A stretch of DNA of 64,000 bases, taken from positions 3,007,900-3,071,899 of the forward strand of contig NW_022985437.1 in assembly GCF_010093595.1 (NCBI RefSeq). Direction: 5' to 3'. Origin of the DNA: Mytilinidion resinicola. Its lineage: Eukaryota > Ascomycota > Dothideomycetes > Mytilinidiales > Mytilinidiaceae. This document shows, piece by piece, positions 45,690 through 56,121 of the stretch (position 1 is the stretch's first letter; every line of letters starts with the position of its first letter). Under the pieces are notes generated by a model, which saw only the letters and a program-made list of their open reading frames with translations, did no database searches and had not been told where the DNA came from. The translations under genes were made by a program, and so were the position numbers.

Positions 45690-46200
45690 CTTACAGTTGT
45701 ATAGCTACTGCAACTCCATGGCTCGGGCTTGGGGGTTCTTGACGTTGTCGACAAAGAATGCGTGGTCCCATTCTATTTAGTTGCCGGTTATTTGAAAAAG
45801 AAAAACAATCGGCTGGCTCGGTTTTGAGTACGGGGAAGAACGCGGCCAATGCTTCCAGATTTGCGCTCATGAGCTTCATCGCGGCGACGAGTTGCTGCAA
45901 ATTATTCGTCGATCCATCCTGAATTCAGCAATGGCATCATCGCGATCGATCTGCTCTTTATCACTGCAGTAACGCCGGCGGCATATCGCTGCTTAATAGC
46001 CTTGCCAAGCAGACTTCTCCAAGAGCGGCAGTCTTTTGTCTGTCTACAAACAATAGAACTCGTGCGTCTTCGCCTTAACCAAATAGGTCACCATACCGAA
46101 CGAGGGTCTCATGAACTTCATCTCCAGTGCCACCATCTCCACAATATGCTTGATCTCGGGACTAACAGAAAGGAGCGGTCTCAGTCGCGGCGAATGTAGA
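45690..46200 (-). pseudogene. Unknown gene remnant with RIP-type stops
   Basis: The minus strand reads SPEIKHIVEMVALEMKFMRP, FGMVTYLVKAKTHEFYCL, TAG (46044-46046), TDKRLPLLEKSAWQGY, TAA (45993-45995), AAICRRRYCSDKEQIDRDDA and, after a small shift, NNLQQLVAAMKLMSANLEAL. Both stops are one C-to-T step from Gln codons. The gene probably extends 5' beyond 46290, where frames are confused. Family unknown. Confidence 0.45.
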
Positions 46201-47688
46201 ATGGGCCACGATGGCAGTGAGATTAGCGGTGGTCAAACGAACACCTGGTCTGCAGGAGTATCCTGCGAGCTTGTGGGATGTAAGACCCGTTCCCGCGCTG
46301 ATAGTCCCGGAAGTCGTCGCTGGGTAGGTTCCTGAGGCTGGTGATGTCCCCGGGCAGGTCCAGCTAGTAGATGCCGACAGCCAGCTAGAGACGAGGCTAC
46401 CTCTCAAGGCTCTAAACAGCTTCTTCCATACGCGGTAGTTGACACGGTCGGTGCCGTGGGGTGCGAGGCTGTAGAGGAGCCAGAAGTGACGGCTCGAATC
46501 CTCGCTTTTTTGCATGTCCGCCGCGTTGACATGCCATAGCGAAGCAGAACGATTGGCGCTTCTACGACCCCGCGATGATTGTGACCGCTGTATCCTCGTT
46601 TTCGCACCTATCAGTCTGTCTGACAGGGTGGATGTAGTCCTCTGACCGACTGGGCGGGTCGATCGAGCGCGGCGGCGGGCAGACTGAGCGGCCACGGTAG
46701 GAGCAGGCGCGGTCGATATGGGAATGGCCACCTACCCTGAAGGGACGCTTCGAGAACTTACACCCACCAGGTCTGGCCGGGGCAAGTTCCTCTGGCCGCA
46801 TTCTGGAGTCATCCTTGATCGTGTTTGCAGGCCGCGCGAGACGGCCGGCTAGCTCATCTTCTATAGGATCGCTGCAGTCGGTATCTCACCCCCATAGGTA
46901 CACGAGCTACGAAAGGGTCGATAACTGCATCCGTATCGCCCATCTCCAGCGGCCGTTTCAGCGCCGTGGAGAGGCAGTCCCCGGATCATATGTTTATTTC
47001 CACACCCCAGTGTGGGTCCAGCGTGACTGTCTCCACGTCTACACCAAATGAGAAGGATGTTATAGAGGTGTCGTGTATCTTGTTCCAAGAGCAAAAGAGT
47101 GTCTGGCCTACAAGTTTCCTCGAATGCATATCAGCGATGACCAAAGAAAATAGAGCGCGCTCAGATTACTCTGGAGGTCGCCATAGGCAAGCCTTGCAAG
47201 TCCCATGAGCTCGTGAGCTTCGTCCCCTTCGACAGTACAGTTGTGATCTGTATTCTCCCAAACGCCTGCCATATGAGCTACGAGAGCGTCGTCCGGCGCA
47301 AGGGGCGTGTGTGGAGGCGGCGAAATCGTGGGTCGTGGGTCGTAGGGTTGGCCTGGGCGGAGGGCTTTCCAGGTACGGAGAGGAAGGCGCTGGGATCAAG
47401 GTAGTGGCGAGAGGAATTGGTGAGGTGTACAGACAACGAGGTGAGGAAGTTTGTTGACGCGCCATGCTGAGTCTAGCACGCGATTAGCAATGCACTCGCC
47501 ACTGCTCTAGCAGGCCGGTTTAAACCTCTAAAAAATGGAGAACCAGCAGTTTTAGAGGCGAGGAGAAAAGGGAACACATATCATTATCACATAGTAGATT
47601 CATGGGAAGATGTTTTTAAAGTTTGTAAAATTCCTGAGGCACGACGCAGCAGCATCACCACCGCTCCACCAGCACCTTCAACTGCTCT

Positions 47689-49359
47689 TCACCTGAGCCT
47701 CATCCTCCTCCCAGGATCCCCAGGTGCATTGGCCATTGGTACACTCCGGGTTCCCGCTTTCATTTCGCCCTTGTACATGTGCCATAGCCAAGTGAGCTTG
47801 CGACCCTGGTGCTCACGGTTGGCGGTTGACTCTGGCGTGAATTTGTCGTTGCCGAGGCTGACGCGGATAGGGCGACCAGCCAATTCGAATCCGTGCATCG
47901 TCTCGAGGTTCTTAGGCTTGGGCAGGATCGCGGAATCTAAATGGTTAGTGAGGGAAGTTGAACAGAGGCAGGGCTACTTACTGCACGAAGCCATCATCGA
48001 TTGGAACGCCCTTCAGCTTCTGGCCTGTGAGCTCAATCGCGGCCGCGACAGACTCCTCATCGTAGAACTCGACGTAGCCAACACTGTGCAAGTGAAGACG
48101 TTGTTGAGGTCCGTCTCGGTGATGCTGAAGTGAACGTTGCCGACATAGAGACGGTGGAATGGAACGCCGCTCTCAGGGCCTGGCAATTCTTCTCGGCTTC
48201 CGTATGTTGCGCAATGATTGGAACACCCTTCAGCTTGTGGCATGTGAGCTCAATTGCGGCCGCGACAGACTCCTCGTCGTAAAATTCGACGTAACCAACA
48301 CTGCGCAAGCGTTAGTTGGGTGCTTGAAATAGAATTGGAATTAGTAAGATAAACATACCATTTCAAACATCCCGAGACGTGGTCCTTCACAATCTGGGCC
48401 TCCTTGACTCGGCCGACTTTGTTGAAGAAATCGAACAGGTGCCTAGTCTCAAGGCGGGCGGCCAGCTGCTGGACGAAAACTGTGCGCTTCGACGCAAGCA
48501 CCCTCGCACGAAGCAGCTCCGAGGCTACTCCGTGCGAGGGTACTTGGCGTCCACCCATCTCAGAGAGGTCGGCCATAGCGTCCTCCGCGGTTGTAACGAT
48601 TATCTCGATCCCGAGGATAATCTCTATCTCGATCACGACGGCCACCACGGGGCTGATAGTGTCGATCTGGGGACTTTGACGCAAGCATCCTCGCACGAAG
48701 CAGCTCCGAGGCTACTCCGTGCGAGGGTACTTGCGTCCACCCATCTCAGAGAGGTGGGCCTGGTTGGTGACCTCAGAAAGTCCACACCCATCTCTTCTGC
48801 CACAATCCGTCGTGCAAGGCTAGGCTGTCCCTATCTGGGGACCTAGATCGGGAGCGGTTATGACCTCCTCGATAGAAATCGCCGCGTCGGCGGTCGTCGC
48901 GACGACGTGGAGAGCGCGAGCCGTACCTGTAGATTGTTAGCATGACGAAGAAGAGAAATAAAAGAAGAGGAACCAAACCACCTCACCGTCGCGACGTGCC
49001 AACTGCTGTTGTTGAAAGCAACCGGCAGCACCGCGTCGCGGAGGTGAAAAGAATCCTCGACAAGGAGAGAAAAACGTACCGTCCGAAACAAAACACTCAG
49101 TAAATCACTGCTCTACCCGGGTTGATGCCCCGAAGACACCGCTCTGAGGAGTGTCTTTCATTTCGACATCGCCGTCTTCCTTCTTGACCTTGCTACGGCT
49201 ACGATCGCGACGGTGATCTCGATCGCGGTCGCGGCCACGGGTGCCGTCTCGATGTTCGTTCTTGACGGAGCTGGAATTTTTCTCCCGGTCGAGAGCGGCC
49301 GCAGCCGGTGCAGCTTCCTCGAGAAGGGCCTCGATATCAGAGAGTCCTGGAGTAGCCAT
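47689..49359 (-). pseudogene. Scrambled RBM39 / Rsd1-type (CC1-like) splicing factor
   Basis: N-terminal exon: ATG 49359, MATPGLSDIEALLEEAAPAA, then a basic RD/RS stretch. RS exon near 48926: YGSRSPRRRDDRRRGDFYRG. RRM1: RTVFVQQLAARLETRHLFDF (about 48480) and, after an intron (GTATGT...CTAACGCTTGCGCAG), VGYVEFYDEESVAAAIELTC to TEAEKNCQ (about 48312-48200). RRM2: VPFHRLYVGNVHFSITETDL NNVF (about 48165-48100). RRM2 is then cut and joined to a second copy of the RRM1 exon (48095-48000), after which come GFVQ, an intron and MHGFELAGRPIRVSLGNDKF (about 47905). A missing linker, a one-base insertion before KNLETMHG, duplicated introns (48925-49090 versus 49440-49600) and duplicated exons show repeated rearrangement. 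The family couples transcription and splicing; this copy cannot make an intact protein. Confidence 0.85.
48494..48734 (+). repeat. Two copies of a 54-55 bp foldback sequence inside the RBM39-like pseudogene
   Basis: Copies at 48494-48548 and 48681-48734. Each begins GCAAGCAYCCTCGCACG, has a 20-bp loop, and ends CGTGCGAGGGTACTTGC. The arms pair over about 16 of 17 bp. The element and its right flank (CCACCCATCTCAGAGAGG) are duplicated together and interrupt the RS-domain region. Confidence 0.7.
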
Positions 49360-49737
49360 TGTTGGAAGTGAAGATTTGAGTTTGGGGAGTAATCACTGCC
49401 GCGAGTGTCTCTCACGGCCGAGAGCGGCCGCAGCTGAGGCAGTGAGCCTGTAGACAGTCAGCAAGATGAAGAAGAGAAGCTGAACCACCTCACCGTCGCG
49501 ACGTGCTACTGGCTGTTGTGGACAGTAGCCACCAGCAACGTGTCACGGAGGTGAGAAGGATCGTCAACAAAGAGAGAAGAAGAAGTGAACTTACCGGCCG
49601 AGCCTCGCGACCCCCACAAGAAAAACACACACAATAACCAACTGCAAAGAGGCAGTGGATGGCCCGAAGGTACCGTGCGCCCCGGTGGTGTGGTGTTGTG
49701 ATGGAGAAGGAAGGTCGGTTGGAGTGGGCGGAGAGGG

Positions 49738-49745
49738 TTTTATAG
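49738..49745 (-). promoter_or_regulatory. TATA box of the RBM39-like pseudogene
   Basis: The minus strand reads CTATAAAACC about 380 bp before ATG 49359. A 5'-leader intron (GTAAGTTCAC ... TGCTGACTGTCTACAG, about 49455-49595) lies between. Confidence 0.45.
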
Positions 49746-50179
49746 GTGACCCCACTCGCTACGGCGCCTCGGCGCCGACAACGCCGCTCCAGCACTTATC
49801 GTAGGCTGCTGCCTAATGAGTCGCCGTTATCCGGCGTATGAGGGTAGTACTGGGAGCATGGCAGTGTGCGTGACAGTGGCGGAGTGCGTAAAAGCAGCAG
49901 TGAAGTGGACAAGGCTTTTGCAGAGACCTGTTTATCTACTCCCAATTCAATTACGTAGATTGGGATAGTTCTGCTCGTTGCAATTGCTAGATAGCTGCAG
50001 AATGTAATGTTGAGGCGCTCAGATTGAGAGTGAAGCGTTTGAATACGGCACAACGGAATTGGGAGCGACCTCGGATCTGCCAACCTGCAGAGTTCCTTTG
50101 CCTTTTGTATATAGAGGCATCTCCATATCAGACGACCTTACTCTAATATTGCTTCTCGATTCAAACATACATTTGTGTA

Positions 50180-51475
50180 CAGTCCCCCCCTTGTACGGGC
50201 TGCGCAGGTCAATGCACATCCGTGCATCGAATGTTCCAGCAACCCTGCAAGCACTGTATATAATTCCTCATTCAACAATGCTTACTGATGCCTAAGCATC
50301 GAATCATGACAATTTCAACCCCTTGCCGCCACCTTACTCGCGATGAACGACTACAGATTCTCACTCTCTACAACGCAGGCCATGGAAACAGGCAAATCTC
50401 ACGACAGCTAGGCATCTCAGAGGCCACAATTCGCCGTACAATTCGAAGCTTCAATGCTGCTTCCGGTCCTGTTCCTCTCACGCCAACAAAGTCAAAAGGC
50501 CGCCGCCCATTTATCGATACACCAACCCGCCGTCGCCTTATTCTCCATGCCACGCTCAACGCCGAACAGCGGAGGAAGTAATGGAGAGTTATTGCTGATG
50601 AGCTTGGGCTTACCTGGGTATCCAATGACCTTCTTATCAAGGCCTTTCACAAGGAAGGATACTACCGTAGGAAGGCCCAGAAGAAGCCCTAGCTCACCCC
50701 AGAACACATGGAGGCTCGGCTAAGATGGGTAGAGGAGCACCTAGAATGGACAGAGAGTGATTAGGACCGGGTCTGCTGGACTGATGAGGCATCATTCTGC
50801 CTGGATTGGGCGGATACCTGGGTGACAAGAGGGCCAGGAGAGGAGTTCCATCCACACTGCCTAGCCCCTAGGTTTCGAGGCTATTCAGCCTGGATGGTTT
50901 GGGGTGCCATCTCCTCAAAAGCAAAAGCGCCATTAGTATTCTTTGAGAAGGAATAGGGCTCTGTTATCAACCAGGTCTATTGAGAGAAGATCCTTCCCTA
51001 TATTCTAGAATATCGAAGAGGGTATAAGCACTACGTTATTGGTGAAGGAAACCTTCTTCTTGTAGAGGATGGAAGCAGGGTTCACACAGCTAAGGCAGTG
51101 CAAGAAGAGTGGGGGTGGCACGGGTTGATTAGGATGAAGTTTCCTGCCAACTCTCCAGATCTGAATCCCATTAAGAATCTCTGGAGGCGGCTGAAGGATG
51201 CTGTTGCCCGCCGGCAGCCAAAGGATCAAGATCACATTAGGAAGATCCTTCAAGAGGAGTGGGAGAAGATTAGTGTTGAATGGATTCGATCCCTTGTGTA
51301 CTCGATGAAAGATAGGTGCAGAGCTGTAATTGAGGCTAAGGGGGGGCATACTAAATGGTAATTCTGCAGATGGGCATTGAAATGTATGTAAAATTGTATG
51401 GTAAACTATGCTGGCCCTTGCACGGTGCATTGGCCGGCTCACAGACCTGCGCAGCCCGTACAGGGGGGGGTACTG
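50180..51475 (+). mobile_element. Tc1/mariner element, complete ends, inactivated (1,296 bp)
   Basis: Terminal inverted repeats begin CAGTCCCCCCC (50180) and end GGGGGGTACTG (51475). They share TGTACGGGCTGCGCAGGT over about 30 bp and are flanked by TA on both sides (50178-50179, 51476-51477). The inside is a single transposase frame. The size, TA target and catalytic spacing place it in the Tc1/mariner superfamily. Confidence 0.9.
50288..51361 (+). pseudogene. Tc1/mariner DDE transposase with five nonsense codons
   Basis: The frame keeps register over 357 codons. The N-terminal helix-turn-helix reads LTRDERLQILTLYNAGHGNR, QISRQLGISEATIRRTIRSF. The catalytic core has WTDEASF (first Asp), VEDGSRVHTA (second Asp) and NSPDLNPIKNLW, where the expected Glu is Lys (AAG), 34 residues after the second Asp (DD34E spacing). 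Stops lie at 50579 (TAA), 50690, 50762, 50954 (TAG) and 50981 (TGA). Each is one C-to-T change from CAA, CAG or CGA, and the E-to-K change is the same transition on the other strand. It is inactive by both criteria; the pattern is typical of RIP. Confidence 0.9.
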
Positions 51476-52514
51476 TAGTCCTCAGCCAATGTCGGGGCAT
51501 TTGGCAGGGGTTTCGGCCGATTCCGTGTTCTCATCTTCTTCCATGATCTTCAGCTGGCTACAGTCTCAGCGGCGGCAGTAGCAGCAGGCATGGATAGAGA
51601 AATGTCTGGGATGGTGTACGGCTACCGTGATTCAGAAACCCCGTCAGCACCAAATGACACGCCGTTCCCAAAGCTTTGGTTGGCTCCCGTCCTACACACA
51701 AGCGTCGTGATCCCCAGTTCATGGTAATGGCAATTTCCAAAGAAACTGGGAGTAGGGTCTTTGAAACCTCGACTGACCGTACGCCAGTGTAATTATAAAG
51801 TAGTGATAAACGACCGCCAGCATTGGGCGCGAGCGAGGCTTTCAACATAGAAGGTGTGTGCATGAAGCGGGATGCTCTAGCTTGAACCCCAGGAGCAGAG
51901 AGAGAGGCATAGTGCACGGCACGACATACAAAGAGTTGGATCAAGATCAAAGCATATCATTACTATTTAAAGAGACATTCAAAGTCCACATAAAATGTAT
52001 GAGCCAAACAAGACCTCGCACTACTCTGGACTTTGGAGGTCGCACTTCCTCCGGCCACCAAAGCAGGCAATCACTGGCCACCACTCCAGTGCCCCCACGG
52101 ACGGCTGGAGCCAGTGCGTGGTGGCCTTCACGCTATCGAAGGAGCGTCGCGAGTCCGTCTGATCCCTCACCACCACTAACCCACAAGAACTGCGGGTCAG
52201 CGGATCTGCCGCCACGCTCGAGGTCGAGGTGGGGAGGCTTCGATCTTGGCTGGTGCTGCTGCGACAAGCTCGCGAGGAGGTCGTGTCGACTGCAGCGGAG
52301 CCGTGTCGGAGTGCAGTCACTAGAGAAAGGAGGGCGTGGAGAAGGTAAGCAGTAGAGAGCAGAAGAGAGAAGTGGATAAAGAAAGAGAGTTATCAGCATC
52401 TATGAGAAGGGCTGTGAGCCGAGAAGCCCAACTTACCAAAAGCGCGACTCAGCTGCCGCTATAACTGTCAATAGAGTTAGTAAGGTACTAGGAAGTTTGG
52501 AAAGCAGGACATAC

Positions 52515-52842
52515 CAAGTCCTCCTCCATCTTCGTTGCTTGCTTCACCTAGATTATGTCGTCGATAACGAGGTTCATGAACTCGTCGATTTCCTGCAGAC
52601 TGTCAGACAGGCCAGTCAACATTATCCTGGGGATCGTACCCTAATCTTGCCCTCCACTCTGATGCCGAGTTGTTCAGACAACCAAGTCGAGACAGGTTGG
52701 CGGGGTTGCAGAAGCTTGAAGATGAAATTGATCGACGGGAAGAGTACCTTTCAAAGTTTCAGTAAGTTACTGCAATGTCGAGCTGTGCGATAGAGTGAAT
52801 CGTACCTTTCCTACCTCCGCGACCCAGACACCTCACCTCCAT
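52515..52842 (-). pseudogene. SmE (snRNP E) gene, broken
   Basis: Possible start ATG 52842 (exon 1 ends GRGGRK). Exon 2 52640-52747: VLFPSINFIFKLLQ, STWLSEQLGIRVEGKIR, the SmE signature. Intron 52593-52639 (GTACGA...TGCAG). Exon 3 52515-52592: EIDEFMNLVIDDII, TAG (52548-52550), VKQATKMEEDL. A last intron 52465-52514 (GTATGT, CTAAC, GACAG) is also kept, but the expected final exon (GQILLKGDN-type) is replaced by unrelated sequence. The TAG stands where SmE has a Glu codon. SmE is an Sm-ring subunit of spliceosomal snRNPs; this copy lacks the end of Sm2 and carries a stop. Confidence 0.85.
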
Positions 52843-53214
52843 TGCCCTGCCTGACCTTGAGTCTGATCCTTCATCGCCTCGAAATCACCTTCAGCGAAGT
52901 AAGTTCAAGACTCATCCTCTACGCGGGGATGGAATAGTGACATTGGCTCGTTCTCTGCATAGATCATAATGACAGGATGTAGGGGACCAGGATGAGTCTA
53001 GTAGAAGTCGTCGTGCTGAGAAGGTGAATGTGCGAATTCTTGAATATGATCATGAGCTGCATAGAGAGAGCCAGAATGATCGTGGGGCCTCACTTCATTT
53101 TGATCGTTATGTTCCTCACCTAGCGAACCGGGAGAGCTTAAGTACTGCGGATGTTTCTCGTTCTGTGGTTCCTGCTGATTGTACTTGTCCTCGGGTCCAT
53201 CTTTATCTTACCCG

Positions 53215-53900
53215 CGACGTCCGCCGCAGCCACTGGTAGTGACGGCGGTCACGATCTGGGGGGTAAGGACGAGACGGTGAAGGTCCGCCTGGATAGAAGA
53301 CGCGCCTCGGCGATGGCGTCCATTATCACGGTGGCTTGGACTGTCTCTGCCACAACGGCGTCGGCGCAGCTGTTGTCATCATTAGTGAGGTGTTGGTGAG
53401 TTTGCAATGTCGGACTTACCTGGAGGTAACCAGAATCTTCATGCTTACGTGCGTAAACAAGTTTCTCCGGGTTGCCCATGCCGGCAAAGAAGCGCTTCAG
53501 ACCGAGAGACGTAGGCTGTCAAGAGGAGAGATGAGATGCAGATGGATGGGAGTAATGGCTGTCCTCCAGGCCCTCCTGCCAGTAGATGTTGATGCTGGCA
53601 GTTAAGGGATGTGGTGACGGTCAGCTTGGCCAAAGACTACTCCAGTCTGAGGGAGGTAACGTTCGAGGAGGACTCGTGCCAGAGAGGCTGTGCCAGGCGA
53701 AACACTATCAACAAGGTGGATGCACGGTTGGGCATGCCCTTCACACGCAGAGCCAGAGGTGATGAAGAAGTGAAAGGTTGTAGATGAAGGAGGAGAGATG
53801 AAGGAGTAGAGTGGAAGTGAGAAAATGTTGGTGGGTGATGTGAAGCGAGGGCGCCAAGACGGCAGTGTCCGGGCACGTGAGCGGGCCGAAGGAGCAACAG
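53215..53900 (-). pseudogene. Decayed multi-exon gene, unknown
   Basis: The minus strand contains NVTSLRLE, TAG, SLAKLTVTTSLNCQ (about 53665-53590), an acceptor CTCTTGACAG, then LGLKRFFAGMGNPEKLVYAR ending at a clean donor GTAAGT (about 53428), intron to ACAACAG (about 53380), and LRRRRCGRDSPSHRDNGRHR to a stop near 53215. Intron signals are good, and the TAG is one step from CAG or TAC/TGG. Family not recognised. Confidence 0.4.
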
Positions 53901-54689
53901 TGACGTCTCACCCGCCCGACACGGCTGGAGAACTCACCGATTTTGAAAAGCGCAAAGTAGATTCCGTAGCCTCCAAGGCCACCAAGATTGAACGTTCAAT
54001 CTAAGATTGTATACAAAAAGAATGAGGCCTAAAGTTTTTGAGCGCATTGGGCGCCGTTATTCGTTCTTATATCTATCCGCGATTAAGTAGGTACAGATTG
54101 AAGGTTTTGGATTCTACGTTCCTGTGCCTCGTTTTTAGAATGCCCTGGAAACTCTTAAGTAGACTACAATTATCGCCAGGACTGCAGGAATCACAGCCTA
54201 GTCCAGCTGCAACACAGCTTTACATCCGCCCATACCAGCCTGCATGTCCTAAGCCACTCCAACAAACCTTTAGCGCCTTACGTTGGTTCACTTCGGTGTG
54301 TTGGTTTGTAGCTCTTATCTTGTGTTTATCGTGGAGACTCTCTGATTCGAGATCTTGACCTACAAGGGCCGGAGCGGCGGAGATGCTGCCAAAGCCCCTT
54401 GCGCTAGTGTTTGTTACTCCGCCATCAGCCTGCAGGGCCCTGATATGTACCTTTTTGAGCAGGGATAATCTGCCCTCCAAAAGTTAGGCCATAGTCGGAT
54501 TATTATCGTGTTTGCTGAAAGCGATTCTCGCGTAGTTGAAGATCGTGTTACAGAATTTCTGAAGACACTCACGGGCCACCCCTTGCAGCGGAATACGAGT
54601 GCAATGTAAGGCTTAGAAGGCCTAGATTTGAAACTCCGGGGAGTCGCTTTACTCCGTAGCCTAGAGTTCAAGCTTACTTTCGTCCACAG

Positions 54690-55150
54690 GTCAGGGTTTG
54701 CAGCTTCGGCAATTACATTCCATCTAGGCATATCAAAATGCACGGCGCCATCCCAGGCAGCGGCATACACCTGCATTAGAGGACGAATACGGTATAGGTC
54801 CCAAGGCCTAAGGAATCATCTTGTTCTGTGCTCGGGTAATCAGGACTTCCATCAGCACAGCTCACATTCCACAGCTTCAGCGATTGGATTCCCTTTCGAC
54901 AATTGGAACATCATTGAGACGCCTCAAGTGGCGGCATTCAACTGCACTGAAGGACGTGAAAGCCTTTAAATTGAATCTTTGAGTAATCACCTCCCTTCTC
55001 CGTCTAATTTTCAAGAGTTCTTTAAACACATCTTAGATTCAACACCCTTAACAAATACATCACATCCGGATATTCCAAAACTCACCGGGGTACCCCAAAC
55101 AGCGACATACTAGTTGCAGTGGGAAATATGAAAAGCTTTCAATTGAACCT
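54690..55150 (+). repeat. Three degenerate tandem repeats, about 180 bp apart
   Basis: Units near 54700-54790, 54885-54970 and 55060-55150 share CAGCGGCATACA/GTGGCGGCATTCA/CAGCGACATACT followed by a TGCA(C)T and GTGAAAGC/ATGAAAAGC segment. In one plus frame each reads x-P-Q/S-x-A-A-Y/F-x-C. They probably derive from a repeat-containing gene. Confidence 0.4.
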
Positions 55151-55158
55151 CTATTCAT

Positions 55159-55612
55159 CTACTTCGAAAAGGAGAGCCAAATCTCCAACGCCTCATCCAT
55201 CTCCACGCCCCACAATGCCATCAGAACACAAGCCCCACCCACCGCAAAGTCGTCCCCAGACTCAAAATTCGACCACAAAAAGCGCTCCGGGTCTAGGTCC
55301 GCCAGCATCGAGCGTGAGAACAGCCGCACTGCGAACACCCTTAGTATAGGTAAAGCGGGAATGTTCGCACCCAAAGTGGTAGGCTTACGTTTCAAAGTCA
55401 CCAGAACCGGCGCCGGGGACGAGATACAGTCGCGTATCTGTCTCTCCGGGCACACGAACCGCCACAGGGTGAAGAACCATATCGGTGGCGTTGAGGGTGC
55501 CGTTGTTGTTGGGAGTAGGGGAGCCGGCATTCTTCTCGCCGTCGTGGTCACCCGCCACGGACGCAGCTTGCTCGAGGGGGGCGTTGGTGTCGGAGCCGGA
55601 TGGCGCGGTCAT
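55159..55612 (-). CDS. Two-exon protein of unknown function, 134 aa, intact
   Basis: Exon 1 55389-55612 (MTAPSGSDTNAPLEQAASVA..., ends ...GAGSGDFE), intron 55340-55388 (49 nt, GTAAGC ... CTATACTAAG), exon 2 55159-55339 (VFAVRLFSRSMLADLDPERF, later ACVLMALWGVEMDEALEIWL). Joined, the exons give exactly 135 codons including the stop. The N-terminus is hydrophilic and Asn/Thr-rich, while the C-terminus is compact and hydrophobic. The end faintly resembles the second half of BTB-type domains, but the key pattern is absent. No damage seen. Confidence 0.65.
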
Positions 55613-56121
55613 TTTGATGATTGAAGGGGTGAATGTGGGAAAGAGGGAGTTGTTTGACCGGTGAAGTTGGTGGGATGTCCGTGATTCGAGTTCTCGTGTT
55701 CGTGGAGAACGTTTTATTCCCGTACATCGGAGCTACCGCCGTCCCAACAATGCCAGCATGACACAGGAGATAAAGGTTGAGCTTTGAGATTGTAGTTTGC
55801 TGAGTATGTTTATGTTGAGCTTGCTATAGCTTGAATTTGTTGATGTGGTATCTAGGAAGTCGACATCTTGCTACAATGGAAGCGTCAAGAATGAGAACTA
55901 CGCAAATATTTACGGACAGAGCTGTTCAGGAACATATTGCGCTTCAAACTGTGTTCGTAATGCGAAATTACGTATCAATTGTGAAGATATCATTTCTCTT
56001 AGTAGTACGATAGTTGAACTAGCCCCCAAACGGATGCACACGGCTTTTCCATCTTGAGGCAACGCTTGCCATCACGCCCTCTCCTTGGCCTCCTCGCCGC
56101 CCCATTCCCAATTCCACGATC

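Noticed and set aside
47166..47465. 99-codon minus ORF and an overlapping minus frame in another phase
   Set aside because: Two competing frames with protein-like stretches. A decayed exon is possible but not enough to annotate as a gene.
51858..52355. 165-codon plus-strand ORF and the antisense 52021-52320 frame
   Set aside because: Both are open over the same DNA, neither has domain or splice support, and I could not choose a strand.
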